The notes under the pieces: model-generated | Databases searched by the model: none | What the model was told of the DNA's origin: nothing | The model's input: only the letters and a program-made list of their open reading frames with translations | Assembly (NCBI RefSeq): GCF_001425325.1 | Contig: NZ_LMEH01000001.1 | Span: 293,897 to 357,896, forward strand | Direction of reading: 5' to 3' | DNA length: 64,000 nt | Source: Leifsonia sp. Root1293 | GTDB taxonomy: Bacteria > Actinomycetota > Actinomycetes > Actinomycetales > Microbacteriaceae | In this document: positions 25,729-35,025 of the stretch, piece by piece | How positions within the stretch are numbered: position 1 is the first letter of the stretch | Layout of the letters: every line of letters begins with the position of its first letter | Made by a program: the position numbers and the translations under genes

Positions 25729-27492
25729 GTGCCTACACGTCTGACCAACTACTTCCTCCGCACCCTCCGCGAAGACCCCTCCGACGCCGAGGTGACGAGC
25801 CACCGCCTCCTCGTGCGGGCCGGCTACATCCGACGTCAGGCCCCCGGCGTGTTCGCCTGGCTGCCGATCGGCCTCAGGGTCAAAGAGAAGATCGAGCGCA
25901 TCATCCGCGAGGAGATGACGAACGCCGGTGCCCATGAGGTGCACTTCCCGGCCCTGCTGCCGCGTGAGCCCTACGAGGCGACGGGCCGCTGGACCGAGTA
26001 CGGCGACGGACTCTTCCGCCTCCAGGACCGCAAGGGTGCCGACTACCTGCTCGCGCCGACGCACGAGGAGGTCTTCACCCTGCTCGTGAAGGACCTCTAC
26101 AGCTCGTACAAGGACCTGCCGCTGTCGATCTACCAGATCCAGGACAAGTACCGCGACGAGGCGCGACCCCGCGCGGGCCTCCTCCGCGGCCGCGAATTCA
26201 CCATGAAGGACGCGTACTCCTTCGACTACACGGATGCCGGCCTCGACGCGAGCTACCAGGCCCAGCGCGACGCCTACGAGCGCATCTTCACGCGCCTCGG
26301 ACTCGAGTACGTCATCGTGAAGGCCGACGCCGGAGCCATGGGCGGCTCGAAGAGCGAGGAATTCCTGCACCCGACCGTCGTCGGCGAGGACACCTTCGTG
26401 CGGTCGGCCGGCGGATACGCGGCCAACGTCGAGGCCTACGTCACCGAGGTGCCGGATGCCCTCCCCATCGACGGCCTGCCCGCTGCGGTCGTCCTCGACT
26501 CGCCGAACACGCCCACCATCGCGACCCTGGTCGATCTCGCCAACGCCGAGTACCCCCGTCCCGACGGTCGGGCGTGGACGGCGGCAGACACCCTCAAGAA
26601 CGTCGTGCTGGCTCTCACGCACCTCGACGGCACCCGGGAACTGGTCGCCATCGGCCTGCCCGGCGACCGCGAGGTCGACATGAAGCGCGTCGAGGTGGCG
26701 TTCGCCCCGGCAGAGGCCGAGCCGGCGACCGAGGCCGACTTCGCCAAGAACCCCGCACTGGTCAAGGGCTACATCGGACCCTGGTCGCCGACGGGCGCCG
26801 TGCTCGGCGAGACGTCGGCATCGGGCATCCGGTTCCTGCTCGATCCCCGCGTCGTCGACGGCACGGAGTGGATCACCGGCGCGAACCTCGACCAGAAGCA
26901 CGTCTTCGGCCTGGTGGCCGGTCGCGACTTCATCGCCGACGGCACCGTCGAGGCCGCGGAGGTGCGCCCCGGCGACCCGGCTCCGGACGGATCCGGCCCT
27001 GTCGAGCTCGCCCGTGGCATGGAGATCGGCCACGTCTTCCAGCTCGGCCGCAAGTACGCCGAGGTCCTAGGACTCAAGGTGCTCGATGAGAACGGCAAGC
27101 TCGTCACCGTCACGATGGGTTCCTACGGCATCGGCGTGACCCGCATTCTCGCGATCATCGCCGAGGGCAACAATGACGACAAGGGCCTGGTGTGGCCCGC
27201 TGCCGTCTCGCCCTTCGACGTGTACGTCCTGGCGACAGGCAAGGACCCCGCCGCGTACTCCGCGGCGGAGCAGGTCTGCGCCGCCATCGAGGCGACGGGA
27301 CGCTCCGTGCTCTACGACGACCGCCCCAAGGTCTCTCCCGGTGTGAAGTTCGGCGACGCGGAGCTCATCGGCATCCCGAAGATCGTGATCGCCGGGCGCG
27401 GTGTCGCCGAAGGCGTCGTGGAGCTGTGGGATCGAGCGACGGGGGAGCGCACTCCCGTCGCCATCACCGAGGTCGCTGACGCGCTGGGCTGA
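25729..27492 (+). CDS. proS: Prolyl-tRNA synthetase
   Basis: Class II aminoacyl-tRNA synthetase charging tRNA-Pro; 587 residues, the bacterial type with an INS editing domain inserted between motifs 2 and 3. Visible: N-terminal [14 protein letters not shown], motif 1 region, [11 protein letters not shown] and [25 protein letters not shown] (motif 2 loop), the inserted editing domain from about residue 235 to 380, then [13 protein letters not shown] (motif 3) and the anticodon-binding domain beginning [17 protein letters not shown] start directly after a -10 box. It precedes nusA by 105 bases. Confidence 0.96.
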   Translation: MPTRLTNYFLRTLREDPSDAEVTSHRLLVRAGYIRRQAPGVFAWLPIGLRVKEKIERIIREEMTNAGAHEVHFPALLPREPYEATGRWTEYGDGLFRLQDRKGADYLLAPTHEEVFTLLVKDLYSSYKDLPLSIYQIQDKYRDEARPRAGLLRGREFTMKDAYSFDYTDAGLDASYQAQRDAYERIFTRLGLEYVIVKADAGAMGGSKSEEFLHPTVVGEDTFVRSAGGYAANVEAYVTEVPDALPIDGLPAAVVLDSPNTPTIATLVDLANAEYPRPDGRAWTAADTLKNVVLALTHLDGTRELVAIGLPGDREVDMKRVEVAFAPAEAEPATEADFAKNPALVKGYIGPWSPTGAVLGETSASGIRFLLDPRVVDGTEWITGANLDQKHVFGLVAGRDFIADGTVEAAEVRPGDPAPDGSGPVELARGMEIGHVFQLGRKYAEVLGLKVLDENGKLVTVTMGSYGIGVTRILAIIAEGNNDDKGLVWPAAVSPFDVYVLATGKDPAAYSAAEQVCAAIEATGRSVLYDDRPKVSPGVKFGDAELIGIPKIVIAGRGVAEGVVELWDRATGERTPVAITEVADALG

Positions 27493-27522
27493 TCGCCGGT
27501 GACGGAGGGCCTCCGCATCGGG

Positions 27523-27528
27523 TAGCGT
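27523..27528 (+). promoter_or_regulatory. Putative -10 box of the nusA-infB operon
   Basis: TAGCGT is followed by an approximately 60-base leader before ATG 27598, which has a clear GAGGAGG ribosome site. The -35 region is not obvious. Confidence 0.4.
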
Positions 27529-27597
27529 AGAAGATCGGCTCGACGCATCCACGTCGTGCGAAAAGTGAATACGAGATCTGAATAGAGGAGGCCGGAG

Positions 27598-28596
27598 ATG
27601 GACATCGACCTCGGCGTACTGCGTCTGATGGAACGTGAGAAGGAGATCCCCTTCGACGAACTGGTCACCATCATCGAGCAGGCGATCCTCACGGCCTACC
27701 TGAAGCACGTGAACCCCAATGCGCACGGCCACATCGACCCGGCCGGCGCCCGCGTGGAGCTCAACCGCAAGAGCGGTCACGTCTCGATCTTCATCCCCGA
27801 GACCGACGACGAGGGCAACGTCATCGGCGAGGCGGAGGACACCCCCGACGACTTCGGTCGCATCGGCGCGTTCGCTGCCAAGCAGGTCATCAACCAGCGC
27901 CTGCGCGACATCGCCGACGATGCGATCCTGGGGGAGTTCCGTGGACGTGAGGGCGACATCGTCGCCGGCGTGATCCAGCAGGGGCCGAACCCGCGGATGA
28001 TCCACGTCGACCTCGGAACCGTCGAGGCGATCCTGCCACCCGAGGAGCAGGTGCCGGGCGAGGACTACGCGCACGGCTCCCGCATCCGCGTCTACGTGAC
28101 CAGCGTGTCGAAGGGTCTCAAGGGTCCTCAGATCACCGTGTCGCGAACCCACCCGGCTCTTGTACGCAAGCTGTTCGCACTCGAGGTGCCCGAGATCGCC
28201 AGCGGCGTCGTCGAGATCGTGTCGCTGGCCCGCGAGGCCGGACACCGCTCGAAGATCGCCGTGCGCGCCATGGAGCCAGGAGTGAACGCCAAGGGCGCCT
28301 GCATCGGCGAACTCGGTCAGCGTGTGCGCGCCGTCACGGCGGAGCTCAACAACGAGAAGATCGACATCGTCGACTACTCGGACGACCTCCCGACCTTCGT
28401 CGCCAGTGCCCTCTCCCCGGCGAAGGTGACCAGTGCCTACGTCGTCGACGCGTCGCTCAAGGCCGTGCGCGCTCTCGTGCCCGACTACCAGCTGTCGCTC
28501 GCGATCGGCAAGGAGGGTCAGAACGCACGCCTCGCTGCGAAGCTGACGGGCGCGAAGATCGACATCCAGCCCGACTCGATCCTCGAAGACGACTGA
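27598..28596 (+). CDS. nusA: Transcription termination/antitermination factor NusA
   Basis: RNA-polymerase-associated factor controlling pausing, termination and antitermination; 332 residues, the usual length for actinobacterial NusA, which lack the two C-terminal repeats of E. coli. The N-terminal RNAP-binding domain begins MDIDLGVLRLMEREKEIPF; an S1 domain (GDIVAGVIQQGPNPRMIHVDLG) and two KH domains follow (EPGVNAKGACIGELGQRVRAV and the C-terminal IGKEGQNARLAAKLTGAKIDI). It leads a run with ylxR and infB. The gene commonly found just before nusA in bacteria, rimP, is not here. Confidence 0.96.
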   Translation: MDIDLGVLRLMEREKEIPFDELVTIIEQAILTAYLKHVNPNAHGHIDPAGARVELNRKSGHVSIFIPETDDEGNVIGEAEDTPDDFGRIGAFAAKQVINQRLRDIADDAILGEFRGREGDIVAGVIQQGPNPRMIHVDLGTVEAILPPEEQVPGEDYAHGSRIRVYVTSVSKGLKGPQITVSRTHPALVRKLFALEVPEIASGVVEIVSLAREAGHRSKIAVRAMEPGVNAKGACIGELGQRVRAVTAELNNEKIDIVDYSDDLPTFVASALSPAKVTSAYVVDASLKAVRALVPDYQLSLAIGKEGQNARLAAKLTGAKIDIQPDSILEDD

Positions 28597-28653
28597 CCCT
28601 CAGGATCGACCCTGCCGTAGCGGTACGGCAGACCCCCAGCCCATAGGTGTAAA

Positions 28654-28917
28654 GTGGAACCCGTTAGAACGTGCATCGGATGCCGTTCGCGCGCCCCGAG
28701 GTCCTCACTTCTGAGGATCGTCGCCGGGGAATCAGAACTCGTGGTCGATGAGACCGCCGTCCTGCCCGGCCGAGGTGCGTGGCTGCATCCGACGGACTCG
28801 TGCTTCCAACTCGCACTCCGCAAGCGGGCCTTCGGGCGTGCACTGCGGGTGAGCGGGAATCTGGATGCATCCCCTTTAGAGAACAGGCTGAACGGCACAG
28901 TGATCACTAATGAGTGA
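28654..28917 (+). CDS. ylxR: YlxR/DUF448 RNA-binding protein
   Basis: An 87-residue protein of the YlxR family, a small nucleic-acid-binding protein found almost always between nusA and infB. The signature RTCIGCRSRAPRSSLLRIV is at the N-terminus and GRGAWLHP in the middle, with a basic C-terminal half. GTG 28654 is the only plausible start and lies 57 bases after nusA. Reported roles in other bacteria include RNase P or transcription regulation; here only family membership can be claimed. Confidence 0.9.
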   Translation: MEPVRTCIGCRSRAPRSSLLRIVAGESELVVDETAVLPGRGAWLHPTDSCFQLALRKRAFGRALRVSGNLDASPLENRLNGTVITNE

Positions 28918-29000
28918 CAACTAATGAGCGGCTCGAAATGAGACCCGTCCGTCTTTAATGGTCTGCCCCTGTTCGGGCGCAGGCCCAGAACAGGAGAATT

Positions 29001-31826
29001 GTGGCTGCAAATCCACGCGTCCACGAGATCGCAAGCGAACTCGGAGTGGACAGCAAGATCGCCCTTGACAAGCTCAAGGAAATGGGCGAATACGTCAAGG
29101 GACCGTCGTCGAGCATCGCACCGCCGGTCGCTCGTCGACTGAAGGCCGCCCTCGAGGCCGCCGGTGTCGCCAAGAACGACGCCCCAGCCCCGGCAGCACC
29201 CGCTGCCAAGGCCGCACCGAAGGCTCCGGCTCCGGCTGCACCGAAGGCTCCGACCCCGGCTGCCCCGGCTCCGGCACAGGCTGCGACCGACGCACCGGCT
29301 GGCCCGGTGCCCACGGCACCGAAGACCGTCGCCGAGCGTCAGGCCGAGGCCGAGCAGAAGGCCGCAGCCGAGAAGGCCGCCGCTGCAGCTGCTGCTGCCG
29401 CGAAGACCGAGGCTGCTGCTCCGGCCGCAGCCGAGGCCGCACCGGTCGACGCTGCCGCTGCCGCATCGTCGGCTCCGCGTCCCGGCGCCCCCAAGCCCCC
29501 GGCCGCACGACCGGGCAACAACCCGTTCGCGTCGAACCAGGGCATGGGTCAGCGACCCACCAACATCCCGCGTCCGGGCAACAACCCGTTCGCCAGCGCC
29601 CAGGGCATGGGTCAGCGACCCGCGCCCACTCCCGGCAACATCCCTCGCCCTGCCGCTCCCCGTCCCGGCGCGCCGCGCCCCGGCGGACCCGGCCAGGGCC
29701 CGCGTCCCGGCGGCTTCGGCCAGCGTCCCGGCTTCCAGCAGCGCCCAGGCGGCGCTGGTGCCGGTGCCGGCGCTCGTCCGGCCGGTGGCGGCTTCCAGCG
29801 TCCCGGTGGCGGCGGCGCCCCCGGGGCCGGTGGCGGCTTCGGCGGCCCGCGTCCCGCGGGTGGCGGCGGTCGTGGCCGTGGCCCCGGCGGTGGAACCGCT
29901 GGTGCGTTCGGTCGCGGTGGCGGAAAGAGCAAGGCTCGGAAGTCGAAGCGTACGAAGAGGGCCGAATTCGAGATGCGGGAAGCCCCGTCGCTCGGCGGCG
30001 TGAGCGTTCCCCGCGGAAACGGCACCACGCCGGTTCGTCTGCGTCGTGGAGCATCCATCTCGGACTTCGCCGACAAGATCGACGCCAACCCCGGTGCACT
30101 CGTCACCGTGCTGTTCCACCTCGGTGAGATGGCCACGGCGACCGAGTCGCTCGACGAGGCCACCTTCCAGGTGCTCGGCGAGGAGCTGGGCTTCAAGATC
30201 CAGATCGTCTCGCCCGAGGAAGAGGACCGCGAGCTGCTCGAGGGCTTCGACATCGACCTCGATGCCGAGCTCGACGGCGAGGGCGACGAGGACCTCGAGA
30301 TCCGTCCGCCCGTCGTCACCGTCATGGGTCACGTCGACCACGGTAAGACGCGCCTCCTCGACGCCATCCGCAAGGCGAACGTCGTCGAGGGCGAGGCCGG
30401 TGGCATCACCCAGCACATCGGTGCCTACCAGGTCTGGACCGAGCACGAGGGCCACGAGCGCGCCATCACCTTCATCGACACACCGGGCCACGAGGCGTTC
30501 ACCGCCATGCGTGCTCGTGGTGCGCAGGTCACCGACATCGCGATCCTCGTGGTCGCGGCCGATGACGGCATCATGCCGCAGACGATCGAGGCCCTGAACC
30601 ACGCCCAGGCGGCCAACGTGCCGATCGTGGTCGCGGTCAACAAGATCGACAAGGCCGACGCCAACCCGCAGAAGGTGCGCCAGCAGCTCACCGAGTTCGG
30701 CCTGGTCGCCGAGGAGTACGGCGGAGAGGTCATCTTCGTCGACGTGTCGGCCCGCAACGACATCGGCATCCAGGACCTCCTGGACGCCGTGCTGCTCACA
30801 GCGGATGCCGGACTCGACCTGCGCGCGAACCCGAACAAGGACGCCCGCGGTGTGGCCATCGAGGCCAAGCTCGACAAGGGACGCGGCGCCGTCGCGACCG
30901 TGCTCATCCAGTCGGGTACGCTCCGCGTCGGTGACTCGATCGTCGCCGGTACCGCTTACGGTCGCGTTCGTGCGATGGCAGATGAGGACGGCAACGCCGT
31001 GCTCGAGGCCTTCCCGTCGCGTCCGGTGCAGGTTCAGGGCCTCTCGAGCGTTCCTCGCGCCGGTGACACCTTCCTGGTGACAGAGGAGGACCGCACCGCG
31101 CGTCAGATCGCCGAGAAGCGCGAAGCCGCCGAGCGCAACGCCCAGCTGGCCAAGGCCCGCAAGCGCATCTCGCTCGAGGACTTCACCCGTGCACTCGAAG
31201 AGGGCAAGGTCGAGTCGCTCAACCTCATCATCAAGGGTGACGTCTCCGGTGCCGTCGAGGCACTCGAGGAGTCGCTGCTCAAGATCGAGGTCGACGACAG
31301 CGTGCAGCTCCGCATCATCCACCGCGGTGTCGGTGCGATCACGGAGTCGGACGTCAACCTGGCCACGATCGACAACGCGATCATCGTGGGCTTCAACGTG
31401 CGTCCCGACACGAAGGCGCGCGAGCGCGCCGCTCGCGAGGGCGTCGACATCCGCTTCTACTCGGTCATCTACAACGCGATCGACGAAATCGAGAGCTCGC
31501 TCAAGGGCATGCTCAAGCCCGAGTACGAAGAGGTCCAGTCCGGTGTCGCCGAGATCCGCGAGGTGTTCCGCTCCTCGAAGTTCGGCAACATCGCCGGTGT
31601 CATCGTGCGATCGGGAACGATCACTCGAAACGCCAAGGCCCGCGTCATCCGCGATGGCGTGGTCGTGGGGGACAACCTCGCGATCGAGTCGCTGCGTCGC
31701 TTCAAGGACGACGTCACCGAGGTGCGCACGGACTTCGAGGCCGGTATCGGTCTCGGCAAGTTCAACGACATCCAGATCGGCGACGAGATCGAGACCATCG
31801 AGCTCAAGGAGAAGCCGCGGGTCTAG
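29001..31826 (+). CDS. infB: Translation initiation factor IF-2
   Basis: GTPase that brings initiator tRNA to the 30S subunit; 941 residues. Start GTG 29001 with AGGAG about five bases upstream. N-terminal IF2N motif ([20 protein letters not shown]), then a roughly 300-residue Ala/Pro/Gly/Arg-rich disordered region, a basic patch [12 protein letters not shown], and the catalytic core. GTPase motifs: G1 GHVDHGKT at residues 443-450, G3 DTPGHEAF, G4 NKID and G5 SAR. Domains II-IV follow and end with the fMet-tRNA-binding module. The long low-complexity region is typical of Actinobacteria. Confidence 0.97.
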   Translation: MAANPRVHEIASELGVDSKIALDKLKEMGEYVKGPSSSIAPPVARRLKAALEAAGVAKNDAPAPAAPAAKAAPKAPAPAAPKAPTPAAPAPAQAATDAPAGPVPTAPKTVAERQAEAEQKAAAEKAAAAAAAAAKTEAAAPAAAEAAPVDAAAAASSAPRPGAPKPPAARPGNNPFASNQGMGQRPTNIPRPGNNPFASAQGMGQRPAPTPGNIPRPAAPRPGAPRPGGPGQGPRPGGFGQRPGFQQRPGGAGAGAGARPAGGGFQRPGGGGAPGAGGGFGGPRPAGGGGRGRGPGGGTAGAFGRGGGKSKARKSKRTKRAEFEMREAPSLGGVSVPRGNGTTPVRLRRGASISDFADKIDANPGALVTVLFHLGEMATATESLDEATFQVLGEELGFKIQIVSPEEEDRELLEGFDIDLDAELDGEGDEDLEIRPPVVTVMGHVDHGKTRLLDAIRKANVVEGEAGGITQHIGAYQVWTEHEGHERAITFIDTPGHEAFTAMRARGAQVTDIAILVVAADDGIMPQTIEALNHAQAANVPIVVAVNKIDKADANPQKVRQQLTEFGLVAEEYGGEVIFVDVSARNDIGIQDLLDAVLLTADAGLDLRANPNKDARGVAIEAKLDKGRGAVATVLIQSGTLRVGDSIVAGTAYGRVRAMADEDGNAVLEAFPSRPVQVQGLSSVPRAGDTFLVTEEDRTARQIAEKREAAERNAQLAKARKRISLEDFTRALEEGKVESLNLIIKGDVSGAVEALEESLLKIEVDDSVQLRIIHRGVGAITESDVNLATIDNAIIVGFNVRPDTKARERAAREGVDIRFYSVIYNAIDEIESSLKGMLKPEYEEVQSGVAEIREVFRSSKFGNIAGVIVRSGTITRNAKARVIRDGVVVGDNLAIESLRRFKDDVTEVRTDFEAGIGLGKFNDIQIGDEIETIELKEKPRV
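29511..29621 (+). repeat. Imperfect 63-bp tandem repeat within infB
   Basis: The block encoding PGNNPFAS(N/A)QGMGQRP occurs twice, beginning at 29511 and 29574, a 63-base (21-residue) period. It lies in the disordered N-terminal part of IF-2. Confidence 0.8.
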
Positions 31827-31895
31827 TCTCAGTGCGTGGCGGGTCGGACCCAGGTCCGGCCCCCACCCTGTGGCTTCCGTGGAGAGGAGTACGAC

Positions 31896-32390
31896 ATGGC
31901 TGATCCGGCACGCGCCAGGAAGATGGCCGACCGCATCCAGGTGATCATCGCCAAGCGCCTCGAGCGCGGCGTGCGTGATCCCCGCATGGGGTTCGTCACC
32001 ATCACCGACGTCCAGGTGACGGGCGACCTCCAGCACGCGACGGTGTTCTACACGGTCTACGGCACGGATGAGGAACGCGCGGACACCGCTGCCGCCCTCG
32101 CCGCCGCGACGGGAATGCTGCGCAGTGAGGTCGGACGGAACATCACGGCACGGCTCACGCCGAGCCTGCAGTTCCAGCTCGACGCGATCCCCGAGAACGC
32201 GGCCCTCATCGAGGGTCTGCTCAAGGAGGCTCGCGAGCGCGACACTGCCACGACGGAGCAGGCGAGCACGGCGGAGTACGCCGGCGACGCCGATCCGTAC
32301 GTGAAGCCCCGCGATCTCAGCGACGACGAGGACCTCGATGAGGATCTCGACAAGGCCGGTGCCGCAGTCGAGGCCGACGAGGCCCGCTAA
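31896..32390 (+). CDS. rbfA: Ribosome-binding factor A
   Basis: Late-stage 30S maturation factor with a KH-like fold, 164 residues. The core runs from ADPARARKMADRIQVIIAKRL through DPRMGFVTITDVQVTGDL and HATVFYTVYG, with LTPSLQFQLDAIPENA near the end of the fold. A C-terminal tail of about 45 residues is strongly acidic (DDEDLDEDLDK), longer than in most bacteria. ATG 31896 follows GAGAGGAG; earlier starts are in the infB-rbfA spacer. It is the last gene of the nusA-infB-rbfA unit, closed by a strong hairpin. truB, its usual next neighbour, is 4.8 kb away. Confidence 0.94.
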   Translation: MADPARARKMADRIQVIIAKRLERGVRDPRMGFVTITDVQVTGDLQHATVFYTVYGTDEERADTAAALAAATGMLRSEVGRNITARLTPSLQFQLDAIPENAALIEGLLKEARERDTATTEQASTAEYAGDADPYVKPRDLSDDEDLDEDLDKAGAAVEADEAR

Positions 32391-32406
32391 GCAGTCCACG
32401 AACGAC

Positions 32407-32439
32407 AAGAGCCGTCGACCCATCGGGTCGGCGGCTCTT
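32407..32439. terminator. Bidirectional terminator between rbfA and mutY
   Basis: A 15-base stem (32407-32421 with 32425-32439) with one G-U pair and an ATC loop begins AAGAGCCG and ends CGGCTCTT. It sits 17 bases after rbfA and 20 bases after the convergent mutY stop. The A-rich left and T-rich right ends suit termination in both directions. Confidence 0.75.
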
Positions 32440-32458
32440 CGTCGTAGGGGCTGACTGT

Positions 32459-33322
32459 TCAGGGCAGGACGTACCCGCTCGTCGTCGACACGGCGAGGCC
32501 GTCGGCCAGCAGCCCGGCGATGGCACGCGCGAGCTGGGCCTCATCGGTCCAGAGTGTGGCGATCTCGGCATCCGTCACAGCACCATGGGCGGCCCGCAGT
32601 TCGCGCATGATGAGACCGCGGACCTGCCGGTCGGAGCCGGCGAACTTCTTCTGCACGGGAGTGCGCGGACCGTCGTACTCCGGGTAGCCCGCCGCGCGCC
32701 AGGCGCACGCATCGACGATGGGACAGGCGTCGCAGCGGGGGGTTCGCGCCACGCAGACCAGGGCGCCGAGCTCCATCATCCCGGCGTTGAAGAGCCGTGC
32801 GTCCGCCTCGTCGGCCGGCAGCAGGGCCTCCATGTCGGCGAGGTCCCGCTTGGCTGGGGGAGCGGCATCCGCCCGCCCGTGGATGGCACGGGCGATGACG
32901 CGCCTGGTGTTGGTGTCGACGACGGGATGCCGCTCGCCATAGGCGAAGGCGGCGACGGCCCGGGCGGTGTAGTCGCCGATGCCGGACAGCGCCAGCAGGT
33001 CGTCGACGTCGGATGGCACGGTGCCGCCGTGCTGTTCGGTGATCTGCACTGCCGCCTGATGCAGCCAGAGCGCCCGCCGCGGGTAGCCCAGGGTGGCCCA
33101 CGCCCTCACGGCCTCGCCGGAGGGGACTGCGGCGAGATCTGCCGGGGTCGGCCAGCGCTCGAGCCAGGCCTCGAGGTGCGGGATGACGCGGTTCACCGGT
33201 GTCTGCTGCAACATGAACTCGCTCACCAGGGTGCCCCAGGCCGTGAAGCCGGGTCGACGCCACGGCAGGTCGCGGCCGGTGCTGCGGAACCAGTCGGTGA
33301 CGGCGGTCGCGAGGGGAGACAT
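32459..33322 (-). CDS. mutY: A/G-specific adenine DNA glycosylase
   Basis: Base-excision-repair enzyme removing adenine mispaired with 8-oxoguanine; 287 residues. Catalytic E35 lies in VSEFMLQQTPVNRVIP and D136 in HPVVDTNTRRVIAR, with the helix-hairpin-helix LSGIGDYTARAV between. The iron-sulfur loop is complete, C-x6-C-x2-C-x5-C in CVARTPRCDACPIVDAC. The C-terminal MutT-like domain of E. coli MutY is largely missing, as is usual in actinobacterial forms. ATG 33322 has TAGGCT seven bases upstream; longer frames upstream are rejected. It is divergent from the kinase-like gene. Confidence 0.93.
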   Translation of the reverse strand: MSPLATAVTDWFRSTGRDLPWRRPGFTAWGTLVSEFMLQQTPVNRVIPHLEAWLERWPTPADLAAVPSGEAVRAWATLGYPRRALWLHQAAVQITEQHGGTVPSDVDDLLALSGIGDYTARAVAAFAYGERHPVVDTNTRRVIARAIHGRADAAPPAKRDLADMEALLPADEADARLFNAGMMELGALVCVARTPRCDACPIVDACAWRAAGYPEYDGPRTPVQKKFAGSDRQVRGLIMRELRAAHGAVTDAEIATLWTDEAQLARAIAGLLADGLAVSTTSGYVLP

Positions 33323-33367
33323 CGCTTTCAGCCTAGGTGAAGCCCCGGTCGGAACTAGGCTCGGGTC

Positions 33368-33970
33368 ATGGAGCTCGTCACCACCCCCCGCGTCAGGTTT
33401 CTGCGTTCGCTCGCCGATGAGATCCTGCACAACTACGGGCGCGGGCGCACCGTCGTTGCGATCGACGGACCCGTGCGCAGTGGAAAGACCGAATTCGGCG
33501 ACGACCTGGCCGCCGTCTTCACCGAGCGCGGGCATCCCGTGTTCCGGGCCAGCCTCGAGCACTTCCACCGATCACGGGAGGAACAGGCGGCATTCGGCCC
33601 CGAGACTGCAGAACGCTACTACGGCTACGGCTTCGACTACTCGCTGCTGCGCCGCGTGCTGCTCGAGCCGTTCCGTCTGGCGGGCAGCACGGGCTTCGTG
33701 ACCCAGGCGTTCGACCCGACGCGCGACACCCGCATCATCCCGAAGTGGATCACGGGGCCACCGGATGCCACCCTCATCGTCGACGGGCGCTTCGCCAACC
33801 GCCCCGAACTGCGCTCCCTGTGGAACTGGAGCGCCTTCCTCGACGTCGAGCCGACCGACGAGGCGGACATCCTCTACGCCGTGAAGGAGCATCCGCGTCG
33901 CTTCGCGACCGCCGTGATCGACAACACCGAGAGGTCGAGGCCGCGCCGGCTGTTCCTGGACAGCTGCTGA
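33368..33970 (+). CDS. P-loop kinase-like protein (uridine-kinase-like)
   Basis: A 200-residue protein with Walker A GPVRSGKTEF at about residues 34-43, following the hydrophobic strand TVVAIDG. FRASLEHFHRSREEQ and YYGYGFDYSLLRRVLLEP resemble the nucleoside-binding region of uridine kinase/phosphoribulokinase relatives; ATLIVDGRF and WNWSAFLDVE fit later strands. It is commonly annotated uridine kinase in Actinobacteria but lacks enough signature to name a substrate. ATG 33368 is six bases after TAGGCT. Monocistronic; a palindromic repeat follows its stop. Confidence 0.7.
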   Translation: MELVTTPRVRFLRSLADEILHNYGRGRTVVAIDGPVRSGKTEFGDDLAAVFTERGHPVFRASLEHFHRSREEQAAFGPETAERYYGYGFDYSLLRRVLLEPFRLAGSTGFVTQAFDPTRDTRIIPKWITGPPDATLIVDGRFANRPELRSLWNWSAFLDVEPTDEADILYAVKEHPRRFATAVIDNTERSRPRRLFLDSC

Positions 33971-33983
33971 GGCGGCCCCCCGC

Positions 33984-34026
33984 TGATCGAGTAGCGCCCG
34001 ACGAAGTCGGACGCGTATCGAGATCA
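33984..34026. repeat. Dispersed palindromic repeat, copy 1
   Basis: A 43-bp element with outer arms TGATCGAGTAGCGC and CGCGTATCGAGATCA around a perfect hairpin CCGAC-GAA-GTCGG. It lies in the 59-base gap between the convergent kinase-like and panE genes. A second copy, inverted, is at 45674-45717. The arms are nearly identical in both copies while the central stem differs in a base-paired way. It may act as a REP-type element or terminator. Confidence 0.75.
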
Positions 34027-34029
34027 CCG

Positions 34030-35025
34030 TCACACGACGATCCGCCGCAGCACCTCATCCCGCCCGATCGAGGCGCCGGATGCCTCGACCTCGTGCACCA
34101 TCTTCACGATGGCGGCATTCACCGGCGCCGTCGTGCCTGCGGCATCAGCCTCGCGCACGATGGCGCCGTTGAGGAAGTCGATCTCCGTGCGCTGGCCGCG
34201 ACGCAGGCTCTGCAGCGTCGAGCCGAGGTTCGGCACCGATCCCATGCGCACGCCCATCGAGCGCGGCAGGGCCTGCCCGAGCGACAGCGGCAGTCGGGAG
34301 AAGAACCGCAGGCTCCCGTCACTGAGACCCTGCAGCGACCCGAACCTGATGCCGCGTGCCATGCCCGTGCGCACGGCCTCGCGCATGCTCGCGGTGAGAA
34401 CGCGTCGCAGCGCCCTGTCGGCGATGATCGCCTGCACGCTGAGACCCGTGATGGCGGGCAGCCCGTTCAGCATGTTGACGACGAGCTTCGTCCATTGCGA
34501 CCCCACGAAGTCGTCGACCGCGACGACGGGAACGGCTTCGGAGAGCACGCCGGCCCACCGTGTGGACGCCTGATCGGCCGGCCCTGATCCGCGCCCGAGG
34601 TACGTGGCGGCCCGCGTGGTGACCCGCACGACGCCGGGCTCCGTGTAATTGGCCGCGATGATCGACAGCGCCCCGAAGCAGTCGGAATCGGGGAGCAGCT
34701 CGGCGGCGATGCCCACTCCGTCGAGACCGTTCTGCACGACGATCACCGGTGAGCCGTTCACGACGGCGGCGTTCGCCTCGATGGCGGCCTCGGCGTCCTG
34801 CGCCTTGGTGCAGACGAGCACGAGGTCGAACCTGCCGGAGAGCAGGGGTGCGGCATCCGGATGCCCGTGTCCATCGCCGAAACCACCCGAGAGCCTGATC
34901 CCCCCGGCCTGGACGGCGGCGAGGCCGGACCCGCGGGCTGTCACCTGGATCTGGTGGCCGGCCCGCTCGAGCAGCACCGCGAAGGTGCCTCCGAGCGCGC
35001 CGGCCCCGATGATCCCGATTCTCAT
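34030..35025 (-). CDS. panE: 2-dehydropantoate 2-reductase family protein
   Basis: NADPH-dependent ketopantoate reductase of pantothenate (vitamin B5) synthesis; 331 residues. N-terminal Rossmann motif IGIIGAGALGGTFA, then VQNGLDGVG, catalytic lysine in SQWTKLVVNMLNGLPA and glutamate in RGQRTEIDFLNGAIV. The ATG overlaps the stop of the upstream MFS gene by four bases (ATGA), so the two are translated together. That pairing is unusual for a biosynthetic enzyme and suggests either an export-linked function or a panE-like enzyme acting on another 2-ketoacid. Confidence 0.82.
   Translation of the reverse strand: MRIGIIGAGALGGTFAVLLERAGHQIQVTARGSGLAAVQAGGIRLSGGFGDGHGHPDAAPLLSGRFDLVLVCTKAQDAEAAIEANAAVVNGSPVIVVQNGLDGVGIAAELLPDSDCFGALSIIAANYTEPGVVRVTTRAATYLGRGSGPADQASTRWAGVLSEAVPVVAVDDFVGSQWTKLVVNMLNGLPAITGLSVQAIIADRALRRVLTASMREAVRTGMARGIRFGSLQGLSDGSLRFFSRLPLSLGQALPRSMGVRMGSVPNLGSTLQSLRRGQRTEIDFLNGAIVREADAAGTTAPVNAAIVKMVHEVEASGASIGRDEVLRRIVV

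Noticed and set aside
24193..27033. Long minus-strand frame opposite PadR, lipoprotein and proS
   Set aside because: Composition is that of antisense GC-rich sequence and proS motifs on the plus strand are complete.
29160..29940. Repetitive region in infB as a possible CRISPR or minisatellite
   Set aside because: It is in-frame Ala/Pro/Gly/Arg coding sequence typical of actinobacterial IF-2; no spacer-repeat structure.
28518..32423. Very long open frame on the minus strand opposite infB and rbfA
   Set aside because: It mirrors IF-2 coding sequence in a high-GC genome where stop codons are rare in antisense frames; the plus strand carries IF-2, YlxR and RbfA with full motifs.
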